A DNA stretch of 49,228 nt from Prevotella sp. GTDB taxonomy: Bacteria; Bacteroidota; Bacteroidia; Bacteroidales; Bacteroidaceae. The first letter of the stretch is position 1; every line of letters starts with the position of its first letter. Location of the stretch: NCBI GenBank assembly GCA_017557405.1, contig JAFYYV010000005.1, positions 1-49,228 on the forward strand, given 5' to 3'. A program made the position numbers and the translations under genes. The notes beneath the pieces were generated by a model. It worked only from the letters and a program-made list of their open reading frames with translations, was not told where the DNA came from and made no database searches. Shown piece after piece: positions 7,691-18,000 of the stretch.

Positions 7691-8632
7691 TTATCTCTTT
7701 TTGGTTGTCGTCTTCTTGGCGGTTGTTTTCTTCGCCGTAGTGGTCTTCTTGGCCGTAGTGGTCTTCTTGGCGGTTGTCTTCTTCGCCGTTGAAGTGGTCG
7801 TTGTGGTGGTCACGGGCGGCGTGTAGTACTTCAAGGCCTCGGGCAGGAATTTGCTTTGGATGTTGCTGATGCGAGTTGCATCGCTCGGGTGGTCGCTGAG
7901 GAACTCTGCTGTGTTGCTTCCACCTGCCGACGCCATGCGCTGCCAGAACGGTATGGCCACATTGGGGTCGTATCCGGCCATTGCTGCAAAGATCAATCCC
8001 ATGCGGTCGGCCTCTGTTTCATGATCGCGCGAGTACTTCAGGTTGCGGAACTGAAGGCCATACTGTGCTACGACCTGTGCGATGCTCATCGTATTTGTGC
8101 CCATTCCAAGAGCTCCAGCTACGGCTGAGCCTATCTGAAGGCCATACTGCTGCTTGATCTGCTTCGACATCTGCTCTGCTGAATGGCTGGCTACGGCGTG
8201 GGCGATTTCATGTCCGAGCACCACAGCCAACGATGCTTCGTTCTGGGTGATGGGCAGCAAGCCCTCGTAAACCACAATCTTTCCACCAGGCATACAGAAA
8301 GCGTTCACGTTCTGATCCTGCACGAGATTGAATTCCCAAGCATAGTTCTGAATCTCGTTTGCATAACCGTTGTTGGTCAGGAAGGTCTGTACGGCATTGG
8401 CCAACTTCTGTCCGACACGTTGAACCATAGCGGTATTCGTGGCATTGGTGGACTTCTTGGCACTCTGCATGTACTTCGTGTACTCTTGCGAACTAAGGCT
8501 CAACACCTCCTGGTCGCTGATCATCAAATTCTGTTTGCGCCCCGTCAGAGGAACGGTACGCGTAGTGCCACACGCTGAGAACAGCACAGCGGCAACCATT
8601 GCTAAAACATAAAACTTAAACTGTTTCATCAT
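7691..8632 (-). CDS. M48-family zinc metalloprotease, lipoprotein, with Lys/Thr repeat tail
   Basis: This 313-residue envelope protein has a lipoprotein signal (VAAVLFSACG, Cys21) and an M48 peptidase domain. The zinc site is HEIAHAVASH (HExxH), with a downstream Glu in YSRDHETEADRMGL. M48 lipoproteins such as BepA/LoiP degrade or refold outer-membrane proteins, so a role in envelope quality control is likely. The last 40 residues leave the family: a Thr run, then repeated KKTTAKKTTT units ending TTKKR. The underlying DNA is a near-perfect short tandem repeat and could change in length by slippage. A good promoter is at 8661-8691; the gene is monocistronic. Confidence 0.92.
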   Translation of the reverse strand: MMKQFKFYVLAMVAAVLFSACGTTRTVPLTGRKQNLMISDQEVLSLSSQEYTKYMQSAKKSTNATNTAMVQRVGQKLANAVQTFLTNNGYANEIQNYAWEFNLVQDQNVNAFCMPGGKIVVYEGLLPITQNEASLAVVLGHEIAHAVASHSAEQMSKQIKQQYGLQIGSAVAGALGMGTNTMSIAQVVAQYGLQFRNLKYSRDHETEADRMGLIFAAMAGYDPNVAIPFWQRMASAGGSNTAEFLSDHPSDATRISNIQSKFLPEALKYYTPPVTTTTTTSTAKKTTAKKTTTAKKTTTAKKTTAKKTTTKKR

Positions 8633-8660
8633 ATTTTTCCTTTTTGGTATTTCGATAGGG

Positions 8661-8691
8661 CAAAGATAAAGTAAATTTCACAAATTACAAA
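8661..8691 (-). promoter_or_regulatory. Promoter of the M48 protease gene
   Basis: TATCTTTG on the minus strand (8668-8661) and TTTG (8691-8688) are 19 nt apart, ending about 28 nt before the ATG. Confidence 0.65.
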
Positions 8692-8767
8692 ATAAACCGA
8701 ACTTTTTTTATACATTTGTCAAAAATATTTGTATCTTTGCCATCATAAACCCTTAAACCGCAAAGAA

Positions 8768-8977
8768 ATGGCTAGAAGAAAGAAGAAAGATCTTTGGTGG
8801 TATATCAAGAACGAATACGGCATTTCGGCCATCAAGCGCAAGTTCTCGCGCAAGACTGGTATACCCACCACCAAAGCAGGAGTGGAGCGCACGCTGGGTG
8901 CTGCTGTCCTCAGTTGGATACTGGGTGGAAAAAAGAGCAAGAAGAAAAACGAGGAAATCGAGGAGGAGGAAGATTGA
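8768..8977 (+). CDS. Small basic protein of unknown function, 69 residues
   Basis: The product begins MARRKKKDLWWYIKNEYGIS and ends in a Lys-rich then Glu-rich tail, with one short hydrophobic stretch (AAVLSWILGG). No domain is recognised. TATCTTTG at 8732-8739 is a -7 element about 30 nt before the ATG at 8768, which supports this start and real expression. The frame extends to 8729, but that start would lie before the promoter's transcription start. The charge pattern (basic N-terminus, acidic end) suggests nucleic acid or membrane-surface binding, which is only a guess. Confidence 0.7.
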   Translation: MARRKKKDLWWYIKNEYGISAIKRKFSRKTGIPTTKAGVERTLGAAVLSWILGGKKSKKKNEEIEEEED

Positions 8978-9085
8978 AGCCTCACCCCCAACCCCTCCCC
9001 AAGTAGGAAGGGGAGAATTAAAAAACAAATAACAAAAGCGGCTTCCCAAACCTCCCCTACGGGGGGAGGATGGAGGGGGCTTTCA
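8978..9085. repeat. C-rich Bacteroidetes intergenic repeats
   Basis: GCCTCACCCCCAACCCCTCC with a GGAAGGGGAG complement, and farther on AACCTCCCCTACGGGGGGAGG, form GC-rich inverted segments in the spacer. The same element type appears at the rlmN 3' end (19891-19935) and inside the flippase gene (21390-21542). The first part might act as a weak hairpin terminator. Confidence 0.55.
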
Positions 9086-9092
9086 TAACAAG

Positions 9093-9977
9093 ATGAAGCA
9101 ACTGAAAGTTGGAATAGTACAACAAAGCAACACCGCCGACCGCAACGACAACCGCCGTCGGCTGGCTGACTCCATCAAGAGTTTGGTGGCCAAAGGTGCC
9201 GAGCTCGTGGTGTTGCAGGAATTGCACAATGGTCTTTATTTCTGCCAGACGGAAAATGTGGACCTCTTTGACCAAGCCGAACCGATTCCTGGGCCTTCCA
9301 CCGAGTTTTATGGTGCGTTGGCAAAGGAGTTGGGTGTTGTAATTGTCACCTCGCTCTTCGAACGTCGTGCTCCGGGTTTGTATCACAACACGGCTGTGGT
9401 GATGGAAAAAGACGGCTCTATTGCCGGCTGTTACCGCAAGATGCACATTCCTGATGACCCTGCCTACTACGAAAAATTCTATTTCACACCTGGCGACTTG
9501 GGTTTCCATCCCATCAACACCAGCGTTGGCCGATTGGGAGTTCTTGTCTGTTGGGATCAATGGTATCCCGAAGCAGCAAGGCTGATGGCCCTGCAAGGTG
9601 CCGAGATGCTCATCTATCCCACAGCCATCGGCTACGAATCGAGCGACACGCCTGATGAACAAGAACGGCAACGAGAGGCTTGGACAACCGTCCAGCGCGG
9701 TCATGCGGTGGCAAACGGATTGCCTGTCATCACGGTGAACCGCACGGGACACGAACCCGACCCTTCAGGACAAACCAACGGAATCGCATTCTGGGGTTCA
9801 TCGATGGTGGTCGGTCCTCAAGGCGAATTCCTCTACAGGGCTCCCATCGACGAAGAGGTCAACCAGGTGGTGACCATCGATTTGGAGCGTTGCGAACAGG
9901 TGCGACGTTGGTGGCCTTTCTTGCGAGATAGGCGAACCGATGAATATGACGGTCTCACATGCCGATTCATCGATTGA
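9093..9977 (+). CDS. aguB: N-carbamoylputrescine amidase
   Basis: This 294-residue nitrilase-superfamily enzyme hydrolyses N-carbamoylputrescine to putrescine, CO2 and ammonia. The triad is visible: Glu in VVLQELHNG, Lys in YRKMHIPDDP and Cys in GVLVCWDQWYPEAA. The DDPAYYEKFYFTPGD segment is typical of plant and bacterial AguB. Agmatine deiminase (aguA), its usual partner and often its neighbour, is not in the window, so the substrate supply must come from elsewhere. The 3' end overlaps the convergent GH125 gene by 11 nt, so antisense interference is possible. A wider amidase role cannot be excluded, but the match is close. Confidence 0.9.
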   Translation: MKQLKVGIVQQSNTADRNDNRRRLADSIKSLVAKGAELVVLQELHNGLYFCQTENVDLFDQAEPIPGPSTEFYGALAKELGVVIVTSLFERRAPGLYHNTAVVMEKDGSIAGCYRKMHIPDDPAYYEKFYFTPGDLGFHPINTSVGRLGVLVCWDQWYPEAARLMALQGAEMLIYPTAIGYESSDTPDEQERQREAWTTVQRGHAVANGLPVITVNRTGHEPDPSGQTNGIAFWGSSMVVGPQGEFLYRAPIDEEVNQVVTIDLERCEQVRRWWPFLRDRRTDEYDGLTCRFID

Positions 9978-11445
9978 CACCCAACACCGCCCATTTCTTT
10001 TCATCCACAAGCTTCAGGATGAGTTCGCCGAAGAGCGTATTCTGCCAGGCAAACCACGCACGCGTGTAGTGTGTGGCATCATCTTTGTGGAACGACTCGT
10101 GAATGAAACCCGTTCCACCATCAGTATCAACCAACATCTTGATCAACCGGGCCGTCTCGGCATCATCTTGCGAGGTGAACGCACGCATCATGATGCTCAT
10201 CGGCCAAGGCATATTGTAGCCGATGTGAGGGCCTCCAATGCCTTCGCCAGCACGTCCGCGGAAGAAAGTGGGATTGTCCTCGCTCCACACGAAACGACGG
10301 GTATTCTGATAGATGGGATCGTCCATCGGAACATCTCCCAAATAGCCCATCGCCAACAACGAGGGCACGTTGGCATCGTCCATCAACAAACGCCCGCCAA
10401 AGCCGTCAACCTCGTAAGCATAGATCTTCCCATATTTCGGATGCTCCACCACCGCATGTTTCTTCAAGGCTTCTGCAACCTCGTCGGCAAGTTCCTTGCA
10501 TCGGTTGGCGCGAACTTCATCTTTGTTCACTTTCTCCAGAATCTCAGCCGCTTTGCGCAATGAGGTGACAGCCATGAAGTTGGATGGAACCAGGAACGGC
10601 AAGACGGTAGCGTCATCACTCGGGCGAAACATCGAGGCTATCAACCCCACAGGTCGCACAGGAGCACCAAATCCATCCCACCCCACCGTATCGAATGCTC
10701 GCTCCGTGCGACGTTGGAATCGATAAGAACCTATGTCCGTCTTGCGTTGTTGTTCGCGGAAAACCTTCAAGATGTTGTCAATGGCCGAAATCCACACCTC
10801 GTCAAAGATGCTTGCATCGCCCGTCACACGCCAATATTCATAAGCCAGACGAATGGGATAGCAATCCGAGTCAATCTCGTATTTCCGCTCATGCAACTCA
10901 GGTTTCATTGCCGTCAGGTCGCTCTGCCAATCCCCTCCTGTCGGCCCATCGTTGAACGCGTTGGCATAAGGGTCGATGTTGATGCTCTTGAACTGTCGTC
11001 GGATGACCCCACGAAGCATCTTCCGCAAAGGTTCGTCATCGTTGGCAAAACGCACATAGGGCCATACTTGGGCTCCTGAATCGCGCAACCACATGGCGGC
11101 AATGTCGCCTGTATAGACGAACGTGTCATCATCACCATCAGCCGTCTGGCGATAATGAACGGTAGTCTCCAACGTGTTCGGGAAACAGTTCTCGAACATC
11201 CAAGCCAACTTGGGATTGTCTTTCAGCAACTTCTTCACCTCCTTGATCTTCCGTTCAACTGCTTCCGAACGAAACAAACGTTGCTCCACAGGTGGACGTT
11301 TCGACACAAGCGGACGAGTTGTATCTGCAGCCATCTTGATGTATTCGCGTCCGAAAGATTTTTCCTGCGCAACGCCACTCATAGGCAACAAAGCCAACAA
11401 ACCGCAAAGGAGGGTCGTCATTATGTTTTTCTTGTATGGTTTCAT
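9967..11445 (-). CDS. GH125 exo-alpha-mannosidase
   Basis: The 492-residue protein has a signal peptide ending PMSGVAQ, so it is exported. The mature chain fits glycoside hydrolase family 125, metal-independent exo-alpha-1,6-mannosidases: GDIAAMWLRDSGAQVWPYV, DPYANAFNDGPTGGDWQSD and HERKYEIDSDCYPIRLAYEY are core segments. It should trim alpha-mannosides from N-glycans or mannan. No SusC/SusD pair or other mannosidases are adjacent, so it is an orphan rather than part of a visible utilisation locus. A good promoter lies at 11470-11500. Family assignment is confident; the natural glycan is inferred. Confidence 0.93.
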   Translation of the reverse strand: MKPYKKNIMTTLLCGLLALLPMSGVAQEKSFGREYIKMAADTTRPLVSKRPPVEQRLFRSEAVERKIKEVKKLLKDNPKLAWMFENCFPNTLETTVHYRQTADGDDDTFVYTGDIAAMWLRDSGAQVWPYVRFANDDEPLRKMLRGVIRRQFKSINIDPYANAFNDGPTGGDWQSDLTAMKPELHERKYEIDSDCYPIRLAYEYWRVTGDASIFDEVWISAIDNILKVFREQQRKTDIGSYRFQRRTERAFDTVGWDGFGAPVRPVGLIASMFRPSDDATVLPFLVPSNFMAVTSLRKAAEILEKVNKDEVRANRCKELADEVAEALKKHAVVEHPKYGKIYAYEVDGFGGRLLMDDANVPSLLAMGYLGDVPMDDPIYQNTRRFVWSEDNPTFFRGRAGEGIGGPHIGYNMPWPMSIMMRAFTSQDDAETARLIKMLVDTDGGTGFIHESFHKDDATHYTRAWFAWQNTLFGELILKLVDEKKWAVLGVNR

Positions 11446-11469
11446 AACTTGTCTTTCATTTTTTCAAGG

Positions 11470-11500
11470 CAAAGATACAACAAAAAGACCAAACGACAAA
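11470..11500 (-). promoter_or_regulatory. Promoter of the GH125 gene
   Basis: On the minus strand TATCTTTG (11477-11470) and TTTG (11500-11497) are 19 nt apart, about 25 nt before the ATG. Confidence 0.65.
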
Positions 11501-11615
11501 ACGACGGGAAAGAATTTTATCCTATATATAATAATGTGTACCCCGTCCACCTCCAGCCGCGTTCGAACCCAAGAATGACGGCAAATGTTAAAACCGAAAA
11601 AATATGCGATAAATA

Positions 11616-11648
11616 TTTGGAGGGAATATGAACTTTTTCATATCTTTG
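11616..11648 (+). promoter_or_regulatory. Strong promoter of the structured leader/AAA+ transcript
   Basis: TTTG at 11616-11619, 21 nt, then TATCTTTG at 11641-11648 fits the consensus well. Transcription would begin near 11653, about 360 nt before the AAA+ start codon. Confidence 0.75.
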
Positions 11649-11652
11649 CAGA

Positions 11653-12000
11653 ACAGAATTAATCCGAAAAATTAATCAAGTAACTATCACATTCACAGAA
11701 CTATGAGAGCAACCACCCTACGTCATGTCAGTCGCCGAGCGACTCAGTTACTATTATAGCGCTCCTAGCTATTGGGAGGCCCATCGCGTATGGTCGCCTC
11801 ACGACTGAAACGACTACCGTTAGGGTGTTCTTTGACTTATTGACACACACAGGTTTTATGATGTGATAGAGTGACTTCTAAGGAACATTCTCTATGATAC
11901 CAACGGGCAACAGCTGCGGCATTGCCCAATAGACTCTTGCGCTCTTCTCCTCAAAGAGCATTCCCGTCATTTTCTTATGCTTTTACATTTTCAAAACACA
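11653..12000 (+). ncRNA. Long structured RNA: leader of the AAA+ gene or separate ncRNA
   Basis: This 350-nt stretch lacks a long ORF but is full of pairings. ATTAAT pairs with ATTAAT near the 5' end. CACCCTACG (11714-11722) pairs with CGTTAGGGTG (11818-11827), closing a domain with hairpins AGTCGC/GCGACT and GAGGC-CCAT/ATGG-GCCTC. Later come ATAGAG/CTCTAT (11866/11890), GGGCAA/TTGCCC (11905/11922) and GCTCTT/AAGAGC (11941/11954). A consensus promoter precedes it. The closed domain could be 6S RNA or the Bacteroidales-1 motif, or the whole could be a cis-regulator; I cannot decide without a covariance search. Confidence 0.6.
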
Positions 12001-12014
12001 CATGAAACAAGATT

Positions 12015-13673
12015 ATGATTAAGGATTTCCAACATCAAAAAGCAAACTCAATCATGGACTTTCTTACCCAGAAAGGCAATCGCCCCCGCATCTTCTCAAC
12101 TTGCATTAATGGGTTCTACCCATTGCTCCGGAACAACTTAGTTTACACTTACTCTAATTCTAAAGAAGTGGTTGTCGTACTGCTCGACGACTTCAAATCA
12201 AGCTTCATCGAACTGGCCGATGAAGACAACATTGGCAAGCATGGTCCTTACTATTTCTCTGAAAACGCACATCGCCCAAGTCCTGTCACAGCCTTGCACA
12301 AGGCCATGCAGGAGTTTCGGGAAACCATCAACGAGACAGGTCTTGAACAACCTCAGCTGTGGGGTGTGGTCCTTTTGCACACCTCCATTCTCAACAAGGA
12401 GGATATGCTGAAGAAATGGCAGGAGATGAACATCACCGTCATCGACGAGGTGAAGGATGATTTCGAACCCCTCCTCCCTGTGAACGAGAACTGGACAATG
12501 GCAAGTGCAAAATGGGTCAGAGCCTTCATTGACAAAAAGTGCAATGGCGCCATCACAGCCGACTTGGAGTTCCAGAAACAGCTCGACAAATTAGTCAAAT
12601 CGGATGACATCAACGAGGATGATGAAGATGACGGTTTCGAGTTGGACGATGAAGACCTCGAGTTGGATGAAGACGATGATGACTTCGAGTTGGATAATGA
12701 TCCAGACGGCGATGAGAGATTGGATGATGACGACGACTCGGATGATGATGATGATATCGAACTACCCGATGGTCAAGTGTGGATGAATCCCAACAACACC
12801 ATCCGCGTTGAGATTCTGCGTCCCATCAAGAATCCACGCGAAGAACTCGACAACCTTGTGGGATGCAAGGACATCAAAAACCGCATCGACGAGATGGTGC
12901 AACTGACGCAATACAACCAGATGAAACAACATCTGGCGCCCGAAGGGAAATTGCATGTCATCTCACTTCACGGCATCTTCACAGGGCGACCTGGGACAGG
13001 TAAGACCACCCTCTGCAAGATCTACGGTTCGTTGCTTCGCGAAGCAGGTGTATTGAGCAAAGGCCACGTGGTGGTCACGAGCCGCAACACCTTCATCGGT
13101 TCCAACTGGGGTGATGAGGAACGCGTGGTTAGAGAAGTGGTGAGAATGGCACAGGGTGGTGTGCTGATGATTGACGAGGCCTATCTTCTGAATGGCGACA
13201 ACAAGAACGACCCTGGCAAGTTGGTCATTCCCCAGCTGATGGACATCCTCGCCAACGAGAAAGAACGCGACATCGCCATCATCCTCTGCGGATACAAGAA
13301 GGAAATGGGACAACTCATCGACCTCAACCCAGGGTTGCAATCGCGATTCCCCAATAAGTTCGACTTTCCCGATTTCACCATCGATGAACTGCTCGAGATC
13401 ACCCGCCGACGCATCAAGGAGTTCAACTACCATTTTACACGATCCGCATGGAACAAGTACAAGTCGTTGTTGGAACTCGCATTCACCAATCGCGACCCGA
13501 TGACTTGGGGAAATGCTCGTTTCGTGGCCAACCAGCTGGAACGCATCTATGTGAACCACGCACGCCGTTGTGTCCGAGCTCGCAAGATGGATCAACAACA
13601 CATCTTGACCATCACATTGGCTGATATCGAAGCCATCGAAGTTCCGACTCCCAAACCTCGCATCGGCTTCTGA
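12015..13673 (+). CDS. AAA+ ATPase (CbbX/SpoVK family) with unusual N-domain and acidic linker
   Basis: The 552-residue protein has three parts. Residues 1-195 form an alpha/beta domain I do not recognise. Residues about 197-250 are extremely acidic, mostly Asp and Glu. A CbbX/SpoVK-type AAA+ module follows, with Walker A GRPGTGKT (324-331), Walker B LMIDEA and the arginine-finger segment NPGLQSRF. No membrane helix is present, unlike the relative at 2004. It is probably a ring ATPase acting on an unknown client. The ATG at 12015 follows a long structured leader; a six-codon ORF (12002-12022, MKQDYD) overlaps the start and could couple or limit translation. An alternative ATG is at 12054. A terminator follows the stop. 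Confidence 0.87.
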   Translation: MIKDFQHQKANSIMDFLTQKGNRPRIFSTCINGFYPLLRNNLVYTYSNSKEVVVVLLDDFKSSFIELADEDNIGKHGPYYFSENAHRPSPVTALHKAMQEFRETINETGLEQPQLWGVVLLHTSILNKEDMLKKWQEMNITVIDEVKDDFEPLLPVNENWTMASAKWVRAFIDKKCNGAITADLEFQKQLDKLVKSDDINEDDEDDGFELDDEDLELDEDDDDFELDNDPDGDERLDDDDDSDDDDDIELPDGQVWMNPNNTIRVEILRPIKNPREELDNLVGCKDIKNRIDEMVQLTQYNQMKQHLAPEGKLHVISLHGIFTGRPGTGKTTLCKIYGSLLREAGVLSKGHVVVTSRNTFIGSNWGDEERVVREVVRMAQGGVLMIDEAYLLNGDNKNDPGKLVIPQLMDILANEKERDIAIILCGYKKEMGQLIDLNPGLQSRFPNKFDFPDFTIDELLEITRRRIKEFNYHFTRSAWNKYKSLLELAFTNRDPMTWGNARFVANQLERIYVNHARRCVRARKMDQQHILTITLADIEAIEVPTPKPRIGF

Positions 13674-13682
13674 ACATCAAGA

Positions 13683-13720
13683 ACGGGCGAAGCACATCTG
13701 ATGCTCCGCCCGTTTTTTTA
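13683..13720 (+). terminator. Terminator of the acidic AAA+ gene
   Basis: ACGGGCG (13683-13689) pairs with CGCCCGT (13707-13713) and is followed by seven T. It separates the gene from the convergent transporter. Confidence 0.9.
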
Positions 13721-13741
13721 TTTCCTGTTATGTCTTCGTTA

Positions 13742-15049
13742 TCACTCTGCTGGTTCCTCTTCCACTTTTTTCTTGCCGAACTCAGGATCTATCTTCAAGA
13801 ACGAAGTTACGATGAAGGTTACGGCACAGCAAGCCATCACGATGATGAAGAACGAACGATAACCTACGGCTTCCTGCAATGCGCCTGCAAAAAGACCTGG
13901 AATCATCATCGAGAGGGCCATGAAGGCCGTGCAGAGAGCATAGTGCGAGGTCTTGAAATCACCTTGGCTGTATAGAATAAGGTAGAGCATATAAGCCGTG
14001 AAACCGAAGCCATAACCGAATTGCTCGATGAAGACACAAACGTTCACCACAAACAAACTATCAGGCAACGCATAACTCATATACACATACACAAGGTCGG
14101 GCAATGTGATAGCACAAACCATCGGCCACAACCAACGTTTCAATCCATCGCGCCCCGCACAAATGCCTCCCAAGATACCACCCAGCGTCAAACCCACGAC
14201 ACCTACGGTTCCTTGTACCAACCCGTATTCCTGGGGTGAGAGACCCAAGCCACCATTATGGGAGGCATCAATCAGGAACAATGCAGATACTTTGGCCAGC
14301 AATCCTTCTGGCATGCGATAGAGCAACATGAAGAGGATGCCGACCACCACTTGCGGTTTTTGGAAGAATGTGACTATCGTATGCACAAACTCACTCCAGA
14401 TGGTCGAAGCATTCACATCGTCGCGAGGAGCATCTTCCTTCGGGCGTGGGAGGATATAACTATGCCAAAGCCACATGGCGATGAACAATCCCGTGACGCC
14501 ATAGAACATCAAACTCCATGAATAGGCGATGCTATTGCGGTAGAGCACTTGCAGATTGCCGGCAATCATCACCAAGATGCCCTGACCGAAGATGGTGGCC
14601 AAACGGTAGAAAGTGGAACGAATGCCCACGAACCACGCTTGGTTATGTTCATCGAGGCCCAACATGTAAAAACCATCGGCGGCAATGTCGTGGGTAGCAC
14701 TCGAGAACGCCATCACCCAGAAGAAGAACAACGTGCCTTGCAACCAGAAGTTGGTTGGGATGGTGAAGGCCACACCTCCGAAAGCCGCTCCGATGAGTAG
14801 TTGCATCATACGAATCCACCAACGTTTGGTTTTGATGAGGTCGATGAACGGACTCCACAGGGGTTTGATGACCCAAGGCAGATAGAGCCACGACGTGTAG
14901 AAAGTGATTTCCGCGTTCGACAATCCCAATTGCTTGTACAAAACCAACGAGATGGTCATCACAGCAACATAAGGTAATCCTTCCGCGAAATAGAGGGTTG
15001 GCACCCATCCCCACGGAGAACCTTTAGTAGAGTTTTTTGATGTCTGCAT
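13742..15049 (-). CDS. MFS transporter, AmpG-like
   Basis: The 435-residue, twelve-helix membrane protein belongs to the AmpG/PAT branch of the major facilitator superfamily. The N-terminus ([20 protein letters not shown]) and the [14 protein letters not shown] loop match AmpG, the inner-membrane permease that imports anhydro-muropeptides for peptidoglycan recycling. Its start lies 26 nt inside the end of the upstream SpoIID-containing gene, a strong sign of coupling. SpoIID domains cut peptidoglycan glycans, so uptake of the released fragments is a sensible shared role. Substrate is inferred; other PAT-family members carry acetyl-CoA or siderophores. Confidence 0.85.
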   Translation of the reverse strand: MQTSKNSTKGSPWGWVPTLYFAEGLPYVAVMTISLVLYKQLGLSNAEITFYTSWLYLPWVIKPLWSPFIDLIKTKRWWIRMMQLLIGAAFGGVAFTIPTNFWLQGTLFFFWVMAFSSATHDIAADGFYMLGLDEHNQAWFVGIRSTFYRLATIFGQGILVMIAGNLQVLYRNSIAYSWSLMFYGVTGLFIAMWLWHSYILPRPKEDAPRDDVNASTIWSEFVHTIVTFFQKPQVVVGILFMLLYRMPEGLLAKVSALFLIDASHNGGLGLSPQEYGLVQGTVGVVGLTLGGILGGICAGRDGLKRWLWPMVCAITLPDLVYVYMSYALPDSLFVVNVCVFIEQFGYGFGFTAYMLYLILYSQGDFKTSHYALCTAFMALSMMIPGLFAGALQEAVGYRSFFIIVMACCAVTFIVTSFLKIDPEFGKKKVEEEPAE

Positions 15050-18000
15050 TTTTATAATAGTGTTTCAATATTTCCTCATATTCTTTTCCCTCATCGCCCA
15101 TCACAGCGGCACCAATCTGGCACAAGCCGACTCCGTGCCCCCAACCTTTTCCGTGAAGCACGAAGCGAGTGGGCAATCCCTCGGCGTCAAGGTCTTTCGC
15201 CTCCACATCGAAGGCGCTACTCTTCAGATGACTATCGCTGAGCACGCGGCGAATCTCCAATTCCTTTCCGATGGTGAACTGGTTGACGTCGCCCCCCACT
15301 CCATGCAAACGGAGTTTCCAGATACGTCCGCTCTTGCCACGCTCCAAGGGTTCCAGAGCCACGATGCGACCGAGATTGATCTTCATCTTCTCATTGACCA
15401 GACGCGACAATTCGTCGGCTGTGTATTCCACCGTCCATTCATAGAAGTCGTGCGTCTCTTGGTCATAGTCGTTCAATATCTGGCGAATCACACGCTTGTT
15501 GTTGGTGTCGCAATAAGGGCACGCCACCGAAATCAGATAAGGTTTCGGCGTGTCGTCCCAACAATACTGATACTCCTCCGTTCGACCACCACAACACTTT
15601 GCGAAACGAGCATCACAAATCTGTCCTTCCGACATGAGCACCTGTCCACTCGTGGCTTTCACAGCTTCGGCTACATGAGGATTGGCGGCACGTGTGATAC
15701 CCTGATAGCGCTGGCAATGGTCGTCGGCACAGACGTCGAAGATGGTGTGGTCCTCGCGGTCGTACCAACGAATCAACTCGTCGTCCTTTTTGATGAACGA
15801 GAAGAAATTGTTCTCGCCGCCGTTCTCCAGTTTCTTGTTCCTCCGCTCCATTTGAGCCAACAACCACGAACGCGAGACAACGGCATGAGCCTTCAGCAGT
15901 TCGAGCGACGAAGTAGCACTCATCTCACTCGATATGACACTCTCCAGATATTGCTCGATGGGCAGTTCGTTGATGGCACATATCTTGTCGGCCTCGACAA
16001 CGAGTTTCAACGTACCGCGGAACGTCTGAGTCTCCTTGCGCTCCCAATGGAAGTTCACGCCAATCACGACATCCTCGAGCGAGAACGAAGCCGCTGGCGA
16101 GGTGGGAATGAAACTCAACTCGCGATATTGGTTGCCGTTCCATAGAATGCCACCTTCGTAGAACTCCACCTCTTGCTCGCCCACCATCTCGACTCCTTTC
16201 GCAAGATAAGGTTTGTTGAGGGAGAAACGGATGTGCTCGCCACTCACGATTCCCACCGTCACCGTGGGTTGCTCCGAGATGGTCGACGAGGGTTGAGGAA
16301 TGGTGTACGGACATTTCAGCACCTCGGCCATCCGTCTCATATCCTCCACCTCCATACTGCATTCGGCCATGATTTCTTCGGTTTTCTCTGCCGTCAGATT
16401 CTCGAAATCCTGCTGACGCGGCGTGATGACAAGTCCCGACATATCCAACGCGCCCGGACTTATTAACAACTGCTCCTCGCCCTCGGCGAAATAACAATCG
16501 GGACGATGCTTTCTACGTGGGAACAAAACAGAAATATATTGGTCTCCCTGCCGCCAAGCAACGATGTTCATCATGGGTTCCTCACCCTCCGCAATGATGG
16601 ATTGGGAGCGTTGCACCTGCTCCATCGCCTGACAGAGCGAATTGAACAACCGGGCGTCACCCTCTCCACTCTTGCTACGAATGACAAAGGCAGGACTGAT
16701 GAAGTCGGTCATCAACGAGATGTTCTCCTCTTCCTCCAACCCACAGACGACCTCCAGGTTCCTACTCAACCGCGCCCATGCTTGTTGCAACGGAAGCACA
16801 CCCCGCGTGCCTGCCTGCAGATGACCGTGGTCGGGAGCCGATGCACCACAACGCGGGCCGTTGTAGAACACCATCATCTCGGGATAGACCTCCAGCAACC
16901 GATGAATCTCCTCGTAGTTGCCTTTTATCTGTTGCGGCCGATGTCGGAGCAACGGAATCGTGAAGTGCACAGGGAGGATGGGATACGGGTTCATCAAGAG
17001 TTCCATGCGGTCGTCGAATCGTTTTGCTATCTGCTCTTTCGGTCGGTTGCGCGAACAGAGGAAACACGGGCGCTCGGCAATGGATTGCTTGTCGATTTTC
17101 GCACCCGTCGACACCATTCGGGCCGGGTTCCATTGAACGCGCACCACATTGTCGCCACACGCCAATTCGCGTGTCTTCGCCTGACGTAGGTCGCGATAGT
17201 TCTTTCGAGCCAACGGCCACTTCTCCATCTGGCGGTCGAAGAAACGCACCAATCCGTCGCCGTGTCTCACCTGACGTTGACGAGCTTGTATCTCCATAGT
17301 GCGCAACTGATCCTTGTATTCGTTGTTGGCATTCACCTTCTCTATCGACAGGTCGGCATCGGAGTTGCCACCCCATCGGCGACACAGATACAGCTCGCTG
17401 AAGATGCGTCCGATGCGCCAATGACGTGAGAAAGTCAACCCCAGGGCATAGTCTTCTCCATAACTCGTATTCGGGAAAGGAGTCTCACGCAGCAATGGAG
17501 TGAAGAATGCACGAGGCGCGCCCAATCCATTGATACGCAATGCGTTATTAGGTCCGTTCTCGTCGGTCCACTCAGCGTGGTCAATCAATCCCGGGGGCAA
17601 CGTGTTGAGTTCAAAGTCGCACATGCGGTAGCTGCCAATCACCATCGCTGCCTTCTGACTATAGAACGCCTCGACGATGGTTTGCAAGGTGCGCGGCGAT
17701 GAATAGAGGTCGTCGCTATCCAACTGGACGGCAAAACGTCCGCAATGCTCGCTTCCAACGGCTTCGTTCCAACAACCACCAATGCCCAAATCGGTTCGCT
17801 CGGGGATGATGTGCACCAGTTGTCCGCCCGTTTCCTGCTTCTCGCCCCTCTCCTCTTGCAACTCTTGGAGAATCGTGGTCGTGCCGTCGGTGGAATGGTT
17901 GTCCACCACAATCACATTGAAGGGAAAGGTCGTCTTCTGACCCAAAGCACTCTTCACCGCGTCGGCAATGGTCTTTGCTCGGTTGAAGACGGGAATCACT

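Noticed and set aside
11653-12000. tmRNA, RNase P RNA or SRP RNA in the structured leader
   Set aside because: I looked for their conserved signatures (tag peptide and tRNA-like ends, RNase P core, SRP apical loop) and saw none.
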